A stretch of 64,000 nucleotides of DNA from Bacillota bacterium (lineage in GTDB: Bacteria > Sysuimicrobiota > Sysuimicrobiia > Sysuimicrobiales > Segetimicrobiaceae), in the NCBI GenBank assembly GCA_021324975.1, contig JAJPIA010000029.1, forward strand, positions 1 through 64,000. The letters run 5' to 3'. The notes beneath the pieces are model-generated. The model was not told the DNA's origin, searched no databases, and was given only the letters and a program-made list of their open reading frames with translations. Shown here piece after piece: positions 38,462 through 48,146 of this stretch. A program made the translations under genes and the position numbers. Each line of letters starts with the position of its first letter. Positions within the stretch are counted from its first letter, which is position 1.

Positions 38462-38587
38462 GCTCGTCACGTTGGTGCAGTCGTATCGGCGCGCGGAGAA
38501 TAGGACGCAGGAGTTGAGCGAGATCGCGCGTGGGATCAAGTCGTTGGCGAAGGAGCTTGACGTGCCGGTCAGGCACGGTATCCTCTA
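38462..38587 (+). pseudogene. Fragment of DnaB-type replicative helicase
   Basis: LVTLVQSYRRAENRTQELSEIARGIKSLAKELDVPVRHGIL*; matches the DnaB ENRTQE(V/L)SEIxRGLKxLAKELxVPV segment only. Confidence 0.65.
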
Positions 38588-38721
38588 GCGGGCTCGGTGC
38601 GACGCCGGCGAGCACTTCAGAAGCTCAAGGATGCAGGATCGGTGGTCGATGACACCACAGGTAGCGTAACAATAGTAGAAGAGCATTTTTCATATCCACC
38701 CCATGCGGCGCGTCACTTATC

Positions 38722-39558
38722 TCAGGCGTCCATGCCGATCTCGACATCGACGACGACGCCGAAGTGATCGCTCGCCCACGTTCCGTCGAACGTCCGGTCA
38801 AATGCGAGGGTGGCAGTTTTGACCTGGCAGTGAGCTTTCGGATGATGATGTGCCGAACCGATGAAGACGTAGTCGATCCTCCGCCTTTGACCGGGCTGTC
38901 GAACGATTTGGTCCATAACTGAATGGGCGCGGGGGTTATCGGCGGACCAGGTGTACCCGGGTCCGTCGCCGGCCACCGCCCACGCGTCCTGGTAGCAGAC
39001 GCTGTGACCACCGAGCGACTGCTGGCCCTTCAGGTACCGGATGCTGGCCGCCTCGGGGCCGGCGTTGAAGTCTCCTGCGATGACGGTCGGGAGCGTGCGG
39101 CGGTGGCGTGCGTCGAGCTCGGCGAGCGCGATCACCTGGCGCTCGCGGGGCCACTCGGCTTCCAGGCGCCACGAGGTGGTGGTGGCAATGAACAGCACCT
39201 CACCTTCGCGTGGGAGAGTGACGACCACGGCCAGTGTGCACCACGGAACGTCGGCAGCGTCATGGAGACGAAGGTCGAGTGTTTCGACCACGCGATGTGG
39301 CCACCGGGTGGCCACGGCGGTGCCTCCGTAGCGATCCGCCCACGGCGGTTCGTATGCCATGGTCTGCGCCTGGTGCGTCGCCTGGAAGTTTGTCCCGGCG
39401 AGCAGTTCGTCGAGCTGACGTCGTTCTGACGTGTGGACGACCTCCTGGAGCGCGATCATATCGGGATCGAGACGCCGCAGTTCCCGATTGAGCACGTCCT
39501 GACGGCGAGTGTCGCCGGTTACGTTCTCGACGTTCAGAGTAAGAATCCGCGCCTGCAT
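38722..39558 (-). CDS. Endonuclease/exonuclease/phosphatase family protein
   Basis: ILTLNVEN, ALQEV, VIAGDFNAGPEA, RRRIDYVFI, ASDHFGVVVD. Confidence 0.88.
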   Translation of the reverse strand: MQARILTLNVENVTGDTRRQDVLNRELRRLDPDMIALQEVVHTSERRQLDELLAGTNFQATHQAQTMAYEPPWADRYGGTAVATRWPHRVVETLDLRLHDAADVPWCTLAVVVTLPREGEVLFIATTTSWRLEAEWPRERQVIALAELDARHRRTLPTVIAGDFNAGPEAASIRYLKGQQSLGGHSVCYQDAWAVAGDGPGYTWSADNPRAHSVMDQIVRQPGQRRRIDYVFIGSAHHHPKAHCQVKTATLAFDRTFDGTWASDHFGVVVDVEIGMDA

Positions 39559-39714
39559 TGTGACATCACCTCGTAGATGGCATCGCACACCCGTAAGTAG
39601 ATTCTGCCCCTGCCCAGCATCCGGTCGCCAAGACGACGTGCGTGGGCGGAACTGGCCCAATATCCCGGGCAAATTCGCCAACTACGACCGAAACCTACAG
39701 TAGTAGAGGCCGTG

Positions 39715-39935
39715 TCCCGGCCGAGTGTCGGATACCCTCGGGCGATGAGTCCACTCAACTTCCCTGTTCACGCGCCGACGTCGACCAGGTGATGCTCCGC
39801 GTCCAACGGAGGGGAGAGCAAGCACCAGCTCACGATAATGTTCTGGTTCTCGCTCCGGCCCGGCAGTCCAAGTCGTATCGTGCAGGTGATATCAGTCCGG
39901 GTGGTCCGAGGGATCAGGCGTGCTGCAGGTTGGCG
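39715..39935 (-). pseudogene. Partial duplicate of the SAM methyltransferase gene at 46999-47745
   Basis: Nucleotide-level similarity by eye, e.g. cggataccctcgggcgatgagt.cnctcaacttcc aligned to about 47460-47640. Confidence 0.7.
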
Positions 39936-39951
39936 GTTGTGCTCATTGTGG

Positions 39952-40044
39952 CTAGTACTGGGACAGCCGCCTCATAAGCGTTGGAGTCAGTTCCCCGCCG
40001 TGTATATCGAACACCTCCACTGAGGCGCTCCACGTACAAAGCCG
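39952..40044 (-). pseudogene. C-terminal fragment of an ABM monooxygenase-like protein
   Basis: SVEVFDIHGGELTPTLMRRLSQY* parallels TVELFDVHGGTLTSALLDRLPE* of 50620-50946. Confidence 0.6.
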
Positions 40045-40085
40045 GTTGCGCCCCGCAGCGTGACCGTACCACTGGCCACGAGGCA

Positions 40086-40105
40086 GGTCTTGTGTTATCT
40101 TGCGC
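40086..40105 (-). promoter_or_regulatory. CAAGA-N5-CAAGA direct-repeat motif, copy 1
   Basis: Reverse complement GCGCAAGATAACACAAGACC, 49 bp upstream of the AraC gene. Confidence 0.5.
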
Positions 40106-40153
40106 ATTGATCGGCAGATGTGAAGACGTAGACTCGAAGGCTCCGGTGCAGCA

Positions 40154-41041
40154 ATGAAGCGTGAGCGTCCAAATCCGAACGCTTTAGTGGGCCGGGAATG
40201 GTCTCGGTATTTTCGCGACGACCGTCTGCAAGGCATTGAGGTGCTGCACGCACAATTCGTGCACCATCGATATCCGCGACATTCCCACGATTACGCTGTC
40301 GTGGCCCTCGTCGAACGTGGCGCCGCATCGTATTGGTACCGGGGTGCGCAACATATTGCCAGTGCGGGACAGGTCTTTTTTGTCAATGCCGGCGAGCCAC
40401 ATACCGGCGATCCCGCGATGCTCGGCGGGTACGTCTATCGGGTGCTCTATCCCCGCCTCGACTATCTCGCACACGTCGCACGTGACATTGGCACTAGCAC
40501 CGGCGTGACGTTTTTCAAGGGAGCAGTCGTCGATGACCGTGATCTGAGATCGCTCCTGACGGCGTTTCACACTCGCGTCTCGGCACATGCGCCGGCTGCA
40601 GAGTGCGAAGCGCTGTTGCTGCGCGCGCTTGCCCGACTGATGATACGATATGGCGACCCGGTCGGCAGTCCTCGGCGCGCCGGATTCGAGCGCCCTGCTG
40701 TGAAGACGGCAAGAGATTTTATGGAAAGTCATTTTGGCGAGGATGCCTCAATCTCAAGACTTTCCGCGCTCAGCGGCCTCAGCCCGTACTACTTCGCCCG
40801 CTCCTTTGAACGGGAGGTGGGGCTTCCACCCCACGCGTATCTGGAGAGTGTCCGAATCCGCAAAGTTCGCGAATTCCTCGATCGGGGGGAAAGTCTCGCC
40901 TCTGCCGCCCTCTCGGCGGGCTTTGCCGATCAAAGCCATCTGACGCATCGCTTCAAACGGATTTTGGGAATCACGCCGGGGCAGTACGCTGGCGGCCGCA
41001 AGAATCGACAAGACCGTGCAGCGATCGCGCGGACAATCTGA
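40154..41041 (+). CDS. AraC family transcriptional regulator (N-terminal cupin)
   Basis: FVHHRYPRHSHDYAVVALVERG; C-terminal HTH LSGLSPYYFARSFEREVGLPPHAYLESVRIRKVREFL...GFADQSHLTHRFKRILGITPGQY. Confidence 0.92.
   Translation: MKRERPNPNALVGREWSRYFRDDRLQGIEVLHAQFVHHRYPRHSHDYAVVALVERGAASYWYRGAQHIASAGQVFFVNAGEPHTGDPAMLGGYVYRVLYPRLDYLAHVARDIGTSTGVTFFKGAVVDDRDLRSLLTAFHTRVSAHAPAAECEALLLRALARLMIRYGDPVGSPRRAGFERPAVKTARDFMESHFGEDASISRLSALSGLSPYYFARSFEREVGLPPHAYLESVRIRKVREFLDRGESLASAALSAGFADQSHLTHRFKRILGITPGQYAGGRKNRQDRAAIARTI
40998..41015 (+). promoter_or_regulatory. CAAGA-N5-CAAGA direct-repeat motif, copy 2
   Basis: GCAAGAATCGACAAGACC within the 3' end of the AraC coding sequence. Confidence 0.35.
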
Positions 41042-41114
41042 GTAATGGGACCGGCTTCCACAGCGCAGCCGCCGTTGGCGGCGCAGACCCTTACGCGAGC
41101 ATAGGGAGCAGCCC

Positions 41115-41270
41115 ATGAGCTATCTGGTCGTTTTGCTGGCGGTGTTGACGCGCTTCATACCGCACATGCCAAACTTCTCGCCGGTGTTTGCGGTACTCCT
41201 GTCTGGCGGCGCTCACCTGAAACGGCGGGATGCGATTTGGTATCCGCTTGCGCTCCTGGCGTTCTGTAAT
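41115..41270 (+). pseudogene. N-terminal fragment of small membrane protein (DUF6580-like)
   Basis: MSYLVVLLAVLTRFIPHMPNFSPVFAVLLSGGAHLKRRDAIWYPLALLA, then homology-like pattern stops. Confidence 0.5.
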
Positions 41271-41346
41271 CGTCGGGAGCACGTTGAAAGAGTCGAACAA
41301 GAGTACTGCCGTGTATGTGGCGCGTCATCGCTGTTGAGAACAACTC

Positions 41347-41577
41347 ATGACCAAGCCGAAAGCGGCAGTCTCGTGGAGCGGCGGCAAAGACAGTTATCTG
41401 GCGTTGCATCGTGCGGCTGCCGCCTTCGATGTCCGGGCGCTTCTGAGGATGTTTACAGAAGACGGAACACGCAGCCGATCTCATGGCCTCCGTCCGCAAG
41501 TGGTGGCTCGCCAAGCAAGCCTGCTGAACCTTCCTCTCGTGAGCGGCCGAGCTTCGTGGAAAGGCTACGAAGAGGAA
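41347..41577 (+). pseudogene. N-terminal fragment of Dph6-like ATP-pyrophosphatase
   Basis: AAVSWSGGKDSYLALHRA...FTEDGTRSRSHGLRPQVVARQASLLNLPLVSGRASWKGYEEE; parallels the intact gene at 54702. Confidence 0.75.
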
Positions 41578-41909
41578 AGGTGCGCAGTCACCGCGTCAAG
41601 GACGGGTTGCGGCACGAGTGCGCCCCCAGCATTGTTGAAGTGCAACACATTGGCGCATCCGGGCGTGTCGCGTCGGACGCATTCAATGTCAATAGCCACA
41701 ACGAGCTTCCTCAGGTTTCGATGGCCTGCGACATCTCAGTCTCGTCTAGGCGGCGCCGGTCATGTCGTCATCCGGACGGTGCGGTAGGTACACTGGGGGT
41801 CGCCGACGTCGCTCACGCAGGTCCGATCCCATCCCCACGAATAACTCTCTCGCGGACCCATAAGCTGTCGGACGACCCTGCCGGTGGTTCCGCCACAAAG
41901 ACGTTCATC

Positions 41910-42752
41910 TCATCGCATCGCGATTACAAGACCGATCAAAATCAATGCCATGCCCGCGTAACGGATGGGGCCGAAGACTTCGCCGAGGATCACCGCCGAC
42001 GCGATGATGCCCGCGCACGGCGCGAGCAGCGCGAACGGGGCGACGACGGCGGTCGGGTAGCGTTGGAGCAAGTCGCCCCAGATCGCGTATGCCAAGGCGG
42101 TGGCGACGGCGCCCAAATACACTACGGCGCCTAGGCTGAGCCATGGAGCGTGCGATGCCGCATCCGCGAGCGTCACGCCGCGATCGGCCAACGCCGACAC
42201 CGCAAGAGCCGGCAGCGGCGGGACGAGGCTCGCCCAGACGACCAGCGGCAGCATCGGCGCGCCGGCCGCGCGCTTTACCAGGACGTTGCCAACGGCCCAA
42301 CTGAACGCACCGGCGAGTCCGAGACCCAACCCGGCCGGCGTGAGGTCCCCGCCGACGGTCAGGCCGATAAACGCGAGCCCTGCGAAAGCGATCGCCATGC
42401 CCGCCCACTGTCTTGCGGTCGGCACATCGCGAAGAAATGACGCGGCGAGTAGCACGGTGAAGAACGCCTGCGTCTGCTGCGTCACCGACGCGAGACCCGG
42501 CGGCAGGCCGCGGGTGTACGCGAAAAAGAGCAGCAAGAACTGCCCGGTGAACAACGTGAGTCCGATCAGCACCAGCGAGAGCCACGGGATCTTGGGCCGA
42601 GGCACGACAACTGCCGGCAGGCACGCGAGGAGAAACCGCGCCGCCGTCAGCTGCGGCGCGGAGAAGCCCTCCAGACCAAACTTAACCGCGACGAAAGCGA
42701 CGCCCCAGATCACCGAGGTGAGGCTGGCCAGCACCGCATCGCGAAGTCGCAT
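41910..42752 (-). CDS. EamA/DMT family transporter
   Basis: Two EamA repeats; SVIWGVAFVAVKFGLEGFS, SAVILGEVFGPIRYAGMALILIGLV. Confidence 0.92.
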   Translation of the reverse strand: MRLRDAVLASLTSVIWGVAFVAVKFGLEGFSAPQLTAARFLLACLPAVVVPRPKIPWLSLVLIGLTLFTGQFLLLFFAYTRGLPPGLASVTQQTQAFFTVLLAASFLRDVPTARQWAGMAIAFAGLAFIGLTVGGDLTPAGLGLGLAGAFSWAVGNVLVKRAAGAPMLPLVVWASLVPPLPALAVSALADRGVTLADAASHAPWLSLGAVVYLGAVATALAYAIWGDLLQRYPTAVVAPFALLAPCAGIIASAVILGEVFGPIRYAGMALILIGLVIAMR

Positions 42753-42773
42753 CGTGGCTGATACCGTCGAAAA

Positions 42774-43223
42774 TCACGTCCACACAGACTCTTGTAAGAT
42801 GCCGACCGTAAGAAGTTTTGTATGGCCGCCCACGGCGATGTGGTGAGCGGTTTCTGCGCACCGTACGTAGAGTCGGCCGCGTGCGGTTGGCCCCCTTGTC
42901 CCCTGATCCACACGCCACGCTCCAGCGCCTGCAGCCGCTTCGAGCGAGGCGAGATATGCTGGCAGTCCCGCAACCGCCCCGCAGGTCGCCGCATCTTCGC
43001 GGCCCGACAAGGACGTGGTGAAGACGCGTATCGCCAGATGGTCCGGACCGACTCGGGCGAACGGGCACACGGCGCTGATGTTGCGTTCTCGACAGTACTG
43101 CATCACCTCGTCTGAACCAGGCGTGAACGCGTGCAATTGGTCTACCTCGCCGACCTCAACGTACGCGCGGTGGCGACCGAAACAAATGCAACACTGAGGT
43201 CCAGGTAAGTTCGCCCACCGCAT
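42774..43223 (-). pseudogene. C-terminal half of a PhzF-family protein
   Basis: RVFTTSLSGREDAATCGAVAGLPAYLA...DQGTRGPTARGRLYV...VGG; no N-terminal half. Confidence 0.6.
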
Positions 43224-43252
43224 GCGGCCTGCGAGCGAAGGGAAACTGTTCC

Positions 43253-43640
43253 TCAGCCACGGAGGTGGTCCATCAGATTTTCTGCTGCGAGGCTACCGGA
43301 CGGCGGCTCGACACCCTCGACGTGCTCCTCGAACAGCAGCGTCGCTTGTCCGCGCACGCGTGTCCTCGTAATCTGTCCGGTATCAACGAGGACGCCTGCA
43401 TCGATGACGCTGGGATGGTTCATCGCGTGCCCTTGACCGATCAGGTACATGTGCTACCCTTAGTGCTGCGACTCCAAAACCTCGTACCTGGTGAAGTATG
43501 CAGCGAGGGCTGAGGCGGCCACCCCGGTCGCGGGGTCTTCCGAAAAGCCTGCACGGAGCGGAAATTGCCGGGCTTCGACCTGTAAGGTCTGCGTCCGCGG
43601 ACGGGTCGTAAACGTGTACACGCCCGTCGTCTTGTCGCGC
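43253..43640 (-). pseudogene. Interrupted PhzF-family C-terminal region
   Basis: VEARQFPLRAGFSEDPATGVAASALAAYFTRYEVLESQH* then IGQGHAMNHPSVIDAGVLVDTGQITRTRVRGQATLLFEE. Confidence 0.7.
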
Positions 43641-43744
43641 TCACAGAGCGGCTCCCGTCGGCGATGCCCTGGTCCAGAACCGCCATCGTGCGTGGCAGTG
43701 GCACGACGCGCGGGCCAATTGGCGACGTAAGCTCGAATGAACGT

Positions 43745-44371
43745 TTAGTATCTCTCGACGACCGGACCGGCGGCCCGTCGGTACTCGATGTAGTGGGCGG
43801 TTTCGTCGGCGACGTTCGGGCCCCAGAGACGCTCGACCACGTAAAACGCCATGTCGATGCCGGAGGCGACGCCGGCCGAAGTGATGATTCCATCATCGAC
43901 GACGCGAGTCTCCCGCTCGACTTTGCCGACCTCGAGTGTCGCAAGCAAGTCGAGTGCGTCCCAGTGCGTGGTGGCCCGCCGGCCTGACAACAACCCGGCC
44001 TTCGCCAGAAGGAGTGACCCCGTACAAACCGAGGTAACCTGGCGAGCTTTGGCCGCCATACGACGAATCCAGTCCAGCGTGTCCACATCATTGAGCAGGG
44101 GCCGGGTTCCGCGGCCGCCGGGCACGACCAACAGATCGATCGCCGGGGCGTCACCGAACCCATAGTGCGGAATCACCGTCAGTCCGCCGGTCGTGGCAAT
44201 CGCCTCGCGGACTTTGGCCACGGTGAACACGCGGAATGGCGCCGACTCCTCGGAGCGGCGAGACTCCGCACCCGGAACAAGCCGCACACGCGAGAAGACC
44301 TCGAACGGGCCGGCGAAGTCGAGGATCTCGACGCCGTCGAAGATGAGGATGCCGACGTTCAGCTTGTCCAT
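43745..44371 (-). CDS. DJ-1/PfpI family protein (isonitrile hydratase/GlxA-like)
   Basis: VGILIFDGVEILDFAGPFEVF, VTSVCTGSLLLAKAGLLSGRRATTHWD. Confidence 0.88.
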   Translation of the reverse strand: MDKLNVGILIFDGVEILDFAGPFEVFSRVRLVPGAESRRSEESAPFRVFTVAKVREAIATTGGLTVIPHYGFGDAPAIDLLVVPGGRGTRPLLNDVDTLDWIRRMAAKARQVTSVCTGSLLLAKAGLLSGRRATTHWDALDLLATLEVGKVERETRVVDDGIITSAGVASGIDMAFYVVERLWGPNVADETAHYIEYRRAAGPVVERY

Positions 44372-44422
44372 TCCCGGACCTCCACGCTACGGCCTCGCGG
44401 CCTGGACGGTGCGCCCCGCGCG

Positions 44423-44655
44423 TTATTTGCGAATGGTCTCGTAGTACTCGGCATAGCGACGCACGACGTCTTCCTCGGATGCGCCGGTATCGTAGATTGG
44501 TGAGATCAGCGGGGCCGCCTGCCGGACGTTGATGAGCGCCACGTGCTTGACCCGCCCCGCCAGGGCATCGCCGAGCCCGTAAGTGTCTCTGAAAAAGTTC
44601 ATGGCGCGCTCGAAGAGCGGGCCGGCGTCTACGATCGTGGCCTCCCCTTTGAACC
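44423..44655 (-). pseudogene. C-terminal half of a PNPOx-like flavin-binding protein
   Basis: YRFKGEATIVDAGPLFERAMNFFRDTYGLGDALA...ISPIYDTGASEEDVVRRYAEYYETIRK*, paralogous to 52368-52850. Confidence 0.75.
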
Positions 44656-44830
44656 GGTAGCCCCCCAATCCGGATGAAGTCCGTGAACAAGTCGTCCGTT
44701 GGCAGGCCCCATAGCGGCTCCACGGCCTCCAACACCCACACTCACGGCAGAGCCGGTCTGCCCATGCCCTTACTGGCGTCGAGAAAAATGTCGCCAAAGA
44801 CCACGTGGGAAAACGTGGAAGAACGCGAAC
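44656..44830 (-). pseudogene. Middle fragment of Dph6-like ATPase, frameshifted
   Basis: SHVVFGDIFLDASKGMG... and EAVEPLWGLPTDDLFTDFIRIGG in two frames; parallels 54702-55451. Confidence 0.7.
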
Positions 44831-44934
44831 TACTGTCCGAGATGATCGCCTGCACCGCATACGACCTCTGCGCCCTCCTCGGAAATAGTAAGCTGACAGG
44901 CGGAAGGAGAATAAATACGGTTTGTCGATAGCAA

Positions 44935-45225
44935 TTGCAGCGACGCATCAACGCTCCCACGCTGTGCATCGGGCGGCATCGACCACCGGCTCTCGTCGTG
45001 GGGTTTGATTGTCGGCCGTTCTTCGGTCAACGCGAGTTTGAACCGCACATAGCTGTTCAGGTGGCTGTCCGCGACATGGTGCGCGATCTGCCGAATGGTC
45101 CAATTCCGGTATTTCGCCTCAAGCACCGCTTCCGAAAGTCCGACTATGCTCGCCCGTAACCGCGCAGGTGCATGGCCGACCTCAGCAATCCAAACCTCCC
45201 GGCGTCGGTCGTTGTGCATGGTATC
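44935..45225 (-). pseudogene. N-terminal fragment of DinB/YfiT-like protein
   Basis: VGHAPARLRASIVGLSEAVLEAKYRNWTIRQIAHHVADSHLNSYVRFKLALTEERPTIKPHDE; C-terminal part absent. Confidence 0.6.
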
Positions 45226-45304
45226 TGGAGCGAACGGCCCGGCCGGATACTGCGGCTGTTCAGTCAGCTGATGTTCTCTCATCTCGGCTCTCCAAGGCAG
45301 AAGC

Positions 45305-45799
45305 TCACAGATCCGCACTCAGGGAGCGGGCGAGATAACTCATCACGCTGGCGCGTTTGGGATCCTGAAGCATTGTTTCGACCCAGGCGTTGCGCTCATA
45401 AGCCAACACGTTAAGCTCCCACACGCAGACGGTCGGACCACTTGTCACTTGCGTGAACTCTGTCGGGTGATCGAGTGGCGCTCGATAGAGCTTGTGACAC
45501 AGGACATCCTCGTACGCCCACCAGTCGATCAACGCCCAGCAGGCGTCCTTTCCTTGATGGACGGTCAAGAAGCCGACCCCGTACCGTTCTTCCGTCGTGG
45601 GCGGCTGCGGGAGTGCGGTGGCTGCCAATTGCTTCGCGGCCTCGACGGCGTCCGGCGCCGGATATTCGCGGCCGAAGGCTATCCCGTACGCCTTGAGTTG
45701 CCACCCCGCGACGCCGCAGATGCCCAGAAACCGTATGGGTCGCGGAGCGTAGGCGTGTGTGATGTTCACACGTCGCGCTACCGCTTTATCGGTGCTCAT
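45305..45799 (-). CDS. Hypothetical protein
   Basis: 164-aa ORF with protein-like composition; start at MSTDKAVARRVNITHAYAPRPIRFLG. Confidence 0.5.
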   Translation of the reverse strand: MSTDKAVARRVNITHAYAPRPIRFLGICGVAGWQLKAYGIAFGREYPAPDAVEAAKQLAATALPQPPTTEERYGVGFLTVHQGKDACWALIDWWAYEDVLCHKLYRAPLDHPTEFTQVTSGPTVCVWELNVLAYERNAWVETMLQDPKRASVMSYLARSLSADL

Positions 45800-46212
45800 C
45801 TGATGTCCCTGACCTTCCGGTACGAGTCCTTTCGCGTAATCCGATCGCCGTCGAACTCGTAGAAATCGCAGCCGTGAATCTCGACCGAGTTTCCATCGCG
45901 ATCGACCCCCCGCCACGTCCACTGGGCGGCCCCGCGGTCTCCGGCAACGAAGGCTCGCGTATCGACGTAGCCACCCTCACGAAACCGTTCGAGGAAGCGC
46001 AGAATGGCGCGCTCCACCTCAGCCCGTCCAACATAGGCCGTTTTGTCCCGCTCGAACACGGCCGACGGATGATAGCTGCATTCCTCTGACATGAGCGCCA
46101 TGACTCGATCGAGGTCTCGCCGATTCCACGCGTCGACGTACTCGGCCAGGATCTCGAGTTTCCGCTGGTCGCTAACCGCGTGGACCGCCGGATCCTCGGC
46201 GCGACGTAGCAT
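45796..46212 (-). CDS. SnoaL/NTF2-like protein
   Basis: LEILAEYVDAWNRRDLDRVMALMSEECSYHPSAV...HGCDFYEFDGDRITRKDSYRKV. Confidence 0.8.
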   Translation of the reverse strand: MLRRAEDPAVHAVSDQRKLEILAEYVDAWNRRDLDRVMALMSEECSYHPSAVFERDKTAYVGRAEVERAILRFLERFREGGYVDTRAFVAGDRGAAQWTWRGVDRDGNSVEIHGCDFYEFDGDRITRKDSYRKVRDIR

Positions 46213-46269
46213 GACACGCCTCCTTGTGATGTTTCGCCCGGCCATCCGTGGCCACGAATTATACTAGGC

Positions 46270-46776
46270 TTATTCGGCCTTTTTGCTCGAGCGAATCATC
46301 GTCGCCAAGATCATTGCGACCGCCACTTCCGCGCCGCCATTGACAGCGACGACCTCACCCGCGCAGGCGCTGACGGTTCGCCCCGATCTCACGACACGGC
46401 CGCGCGCGATGAACCGCGTTCCTTGCGCTGGCGCGAGGAAGTTGACTTTATACTCCACGGTGAGAACCTCGGCATCCGCCGGCAACAGACTTAGGGTCGC
46501 GTACCCGCACGCGCTGTCGGCGATGGCGGTAAGGATGCCGGCGTGCATGTACCCGTGCTGTTGCGTCAAGCCGTCGTGAAACGGCAGTTCTATCTCGACG
46601 AAGCCTGGCGCCACACGGGTAAGCATTGCGCCGATCGTTTCCATGATCTTCTGCCGCCGGAAGCTGGTGCGAACACGCTGCTCGAAGTCCTGATCTACAC
46701 CTCCCACGTCACTTGTCCTCCGGCGACCCGATGGCAGTAAAGACGCCACCCGTCGGTCGTAAGAAGTGAAGCGCAA
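46270..46776 (-). CDS. PaaI-type hotdog thioesterase
   Basis: LTQQHGYMHAGILTAIADSACGYATLSLLP...VEYKVNFLAPAQG. Confidence 0.85.
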   Translation of the reverse strand: MRFTSYDRRVASLLPSGRRRTSDVGGVDQDFEQRVRTSFRRQKIMETIGAMLTRVAPGFVEIELPFHDGLTQQHGYMHAGILTAIADSACGYATLSLLPADAEVLTVEYKVNFLAPAQGTRFIARGRVVRSGRTVSACAGEVVAVNGGAEVAVAMILATMIRSSKKAE

Positions 46777-46998
46777 ACAATTGCCACCCGATGCTCAGTT
46801 CGAGCAACGTCAGAACGGCGCACGCCGGATGAACCATTCCGGCTGGCGCCGTAGCGGGTTCGTGCCGGAAGTGTGGATCTCTGGCATCCGGGACATTCCC
46901 GACCCTCCGCAGGTCTGTAAGCGGAGAAGTACGCAACTTTCCTGGTCCGCGCGTTGCATTATTCTGAAGGGTTTGGGACCTATCCGCTCCGGCGAGCG

Positions 46999-47745
46999 TT
47001 ATCGCGCGGATCGCGGCCGGCTCTTCAGAATCACTCGGTCACGGAAGCGATACACGCACTCTACGTTCTGGAATCCGGCCCGTAGGAACTCGTCCGTCAG
47101 CTCCGCCATGGTCAGCCGGCGAACGGGATCCTCCTCTGAGCCGCGGTCCCACGGAGCGGCCAGGCTTTCCAGATCGAACAGCCATCCTTCAGGACCCGCC
47201 AAGTCATGCAGGTCGTTCAGTGCAGCCCGAAGCCAGGCCAATCCCTGGTGAAGGGTGCCCCCTCGGAACTCCATTACGGGCATCAGCACGCTTCCAACGG
47301 TCACCACCGCTGCGGTCGCCTTAGGCAGCGCCGCTCCCTCGCCGACCCCTGCTGACAGCGGGTGGATCATCGCATCGGGCAAGAGCTCTTTCACTCGCAC
47401 TTGGGCCCGATCAAGCTTGTTCTGATTTGGCTCAAGCAGGGTGATTCGGCCGAGCTTCGGATACCCTCGAGCAATGAGTACGCTCAACTTCCCCGTGCCC
47501 GCGCCGACGTCGACCAAATGGTTCTCCGCGCCCAACGGGGGAAGAGCCAGCACCAGTTCACGATAGTGTTCTGGCTCCCGCTCCGGCCCGGCGGTCCACG
47601 TTGTATCGTGCAGGTCATACCAGTCAGGATGATCCCATGGATCCGGCACAGCGCACCTCGCTCGAGATTCAGACGCCTGGACACGATCCCCGCCCCATCT
47701 CGCCGGCGCAACCGCGGTCCATCGCCAATCTCCCCGCGCGTCCAA
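46999..47745 (-). CDS. Class I SAM-dependent methyltransferase
   Basis: ENHLVDVGAGTGKLSVLIARGYPKLGRITLLEPNQNKLD. Confidence 0.85.
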   Translation of the reverse strand: MDARGDWRWTAVAPARWGGDRVQASESRARCAVPDPWDHPDWYDLHDTTWTAGPEREPEHYRELVLALPPLGAENHLVDVGAGTGKLSVLIARGYPKLGRITLLEPNQNKLDRAQVRVKELLPDAMIHPLSAGVGEGAALPKATAAVVTVGSVLMPVMEFRGGTLHQGLAWLRAALNDLHDLAGPEGWLFDLESLAAPWDRGSEEDPVRRLTMAELTDEFLRAGFQNVECVYRFRDRVILKSRPRSAR

Positions 47746-47772
47746 CGTGAAGCTACCACTGCCTGCGAGACA

Positions 47773-47792
47773 GGTCTTGTGTTATCTTGCGC
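47773..47792 (-). promoter_or_regulatory. CAAGA-N5-CAAGA direct-repeat motif, copy 3
   Basis: Reverse complement GCGCAAGATAACACAAGACC, identical 20-mer to copy 1, between methyltransferase (-) and AraC relic (+). Confidence 0.5.
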
Positions 47793-47964
47793 GATGCTCT
47801 CCTCCAACCCCGAGGCTGCGTCACTGCCCGCAACCGATCGGAACACTGGTCAAAGAAATACCTTGAAGCACATTATGCGGAGAACGTCTTTCTAGCGGAG
47901 CTCGGAACGGTGACCTTCCGTAGCCCCTCTCATGTTGCGCCGGCGTTCACAAGCAGGGATGGTT

Positions 47965-48146
47965 TCCTCCGCATGCCTATGTGGAGAGCATTCGGATTGA
48001 GCGCGCTCGCGGGTTGTTGGGGTCCGGCACGATCGTGGCCGACACGGCGCTCGCGGTGGGTGATCCCGACAAGCGTACTTCACCCACCGTTTCCGGCGGC
48101 TTGCGGGATTCACGCCCGGTTGCTACCAAGCCTGCGCAAGATAACG
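47965..48146 (+). pseudogene. C-terminal HTH remnant of AraC regulator, frameshifted
   Basis: GWFPPHAYVESIRIERARGLLGSGTIVADTALAVG, then in another frame SRQAYFTHRFRRLAGFTPGCYQACAR*. Confidence 0.7.

Noticed and set aside
37083-38700. Intact prophage at the left island end
   Set aside because: Only fragments of integrase and a DnaB-like helicase are present; no capsid, portal, terminase or tail genes recognised.
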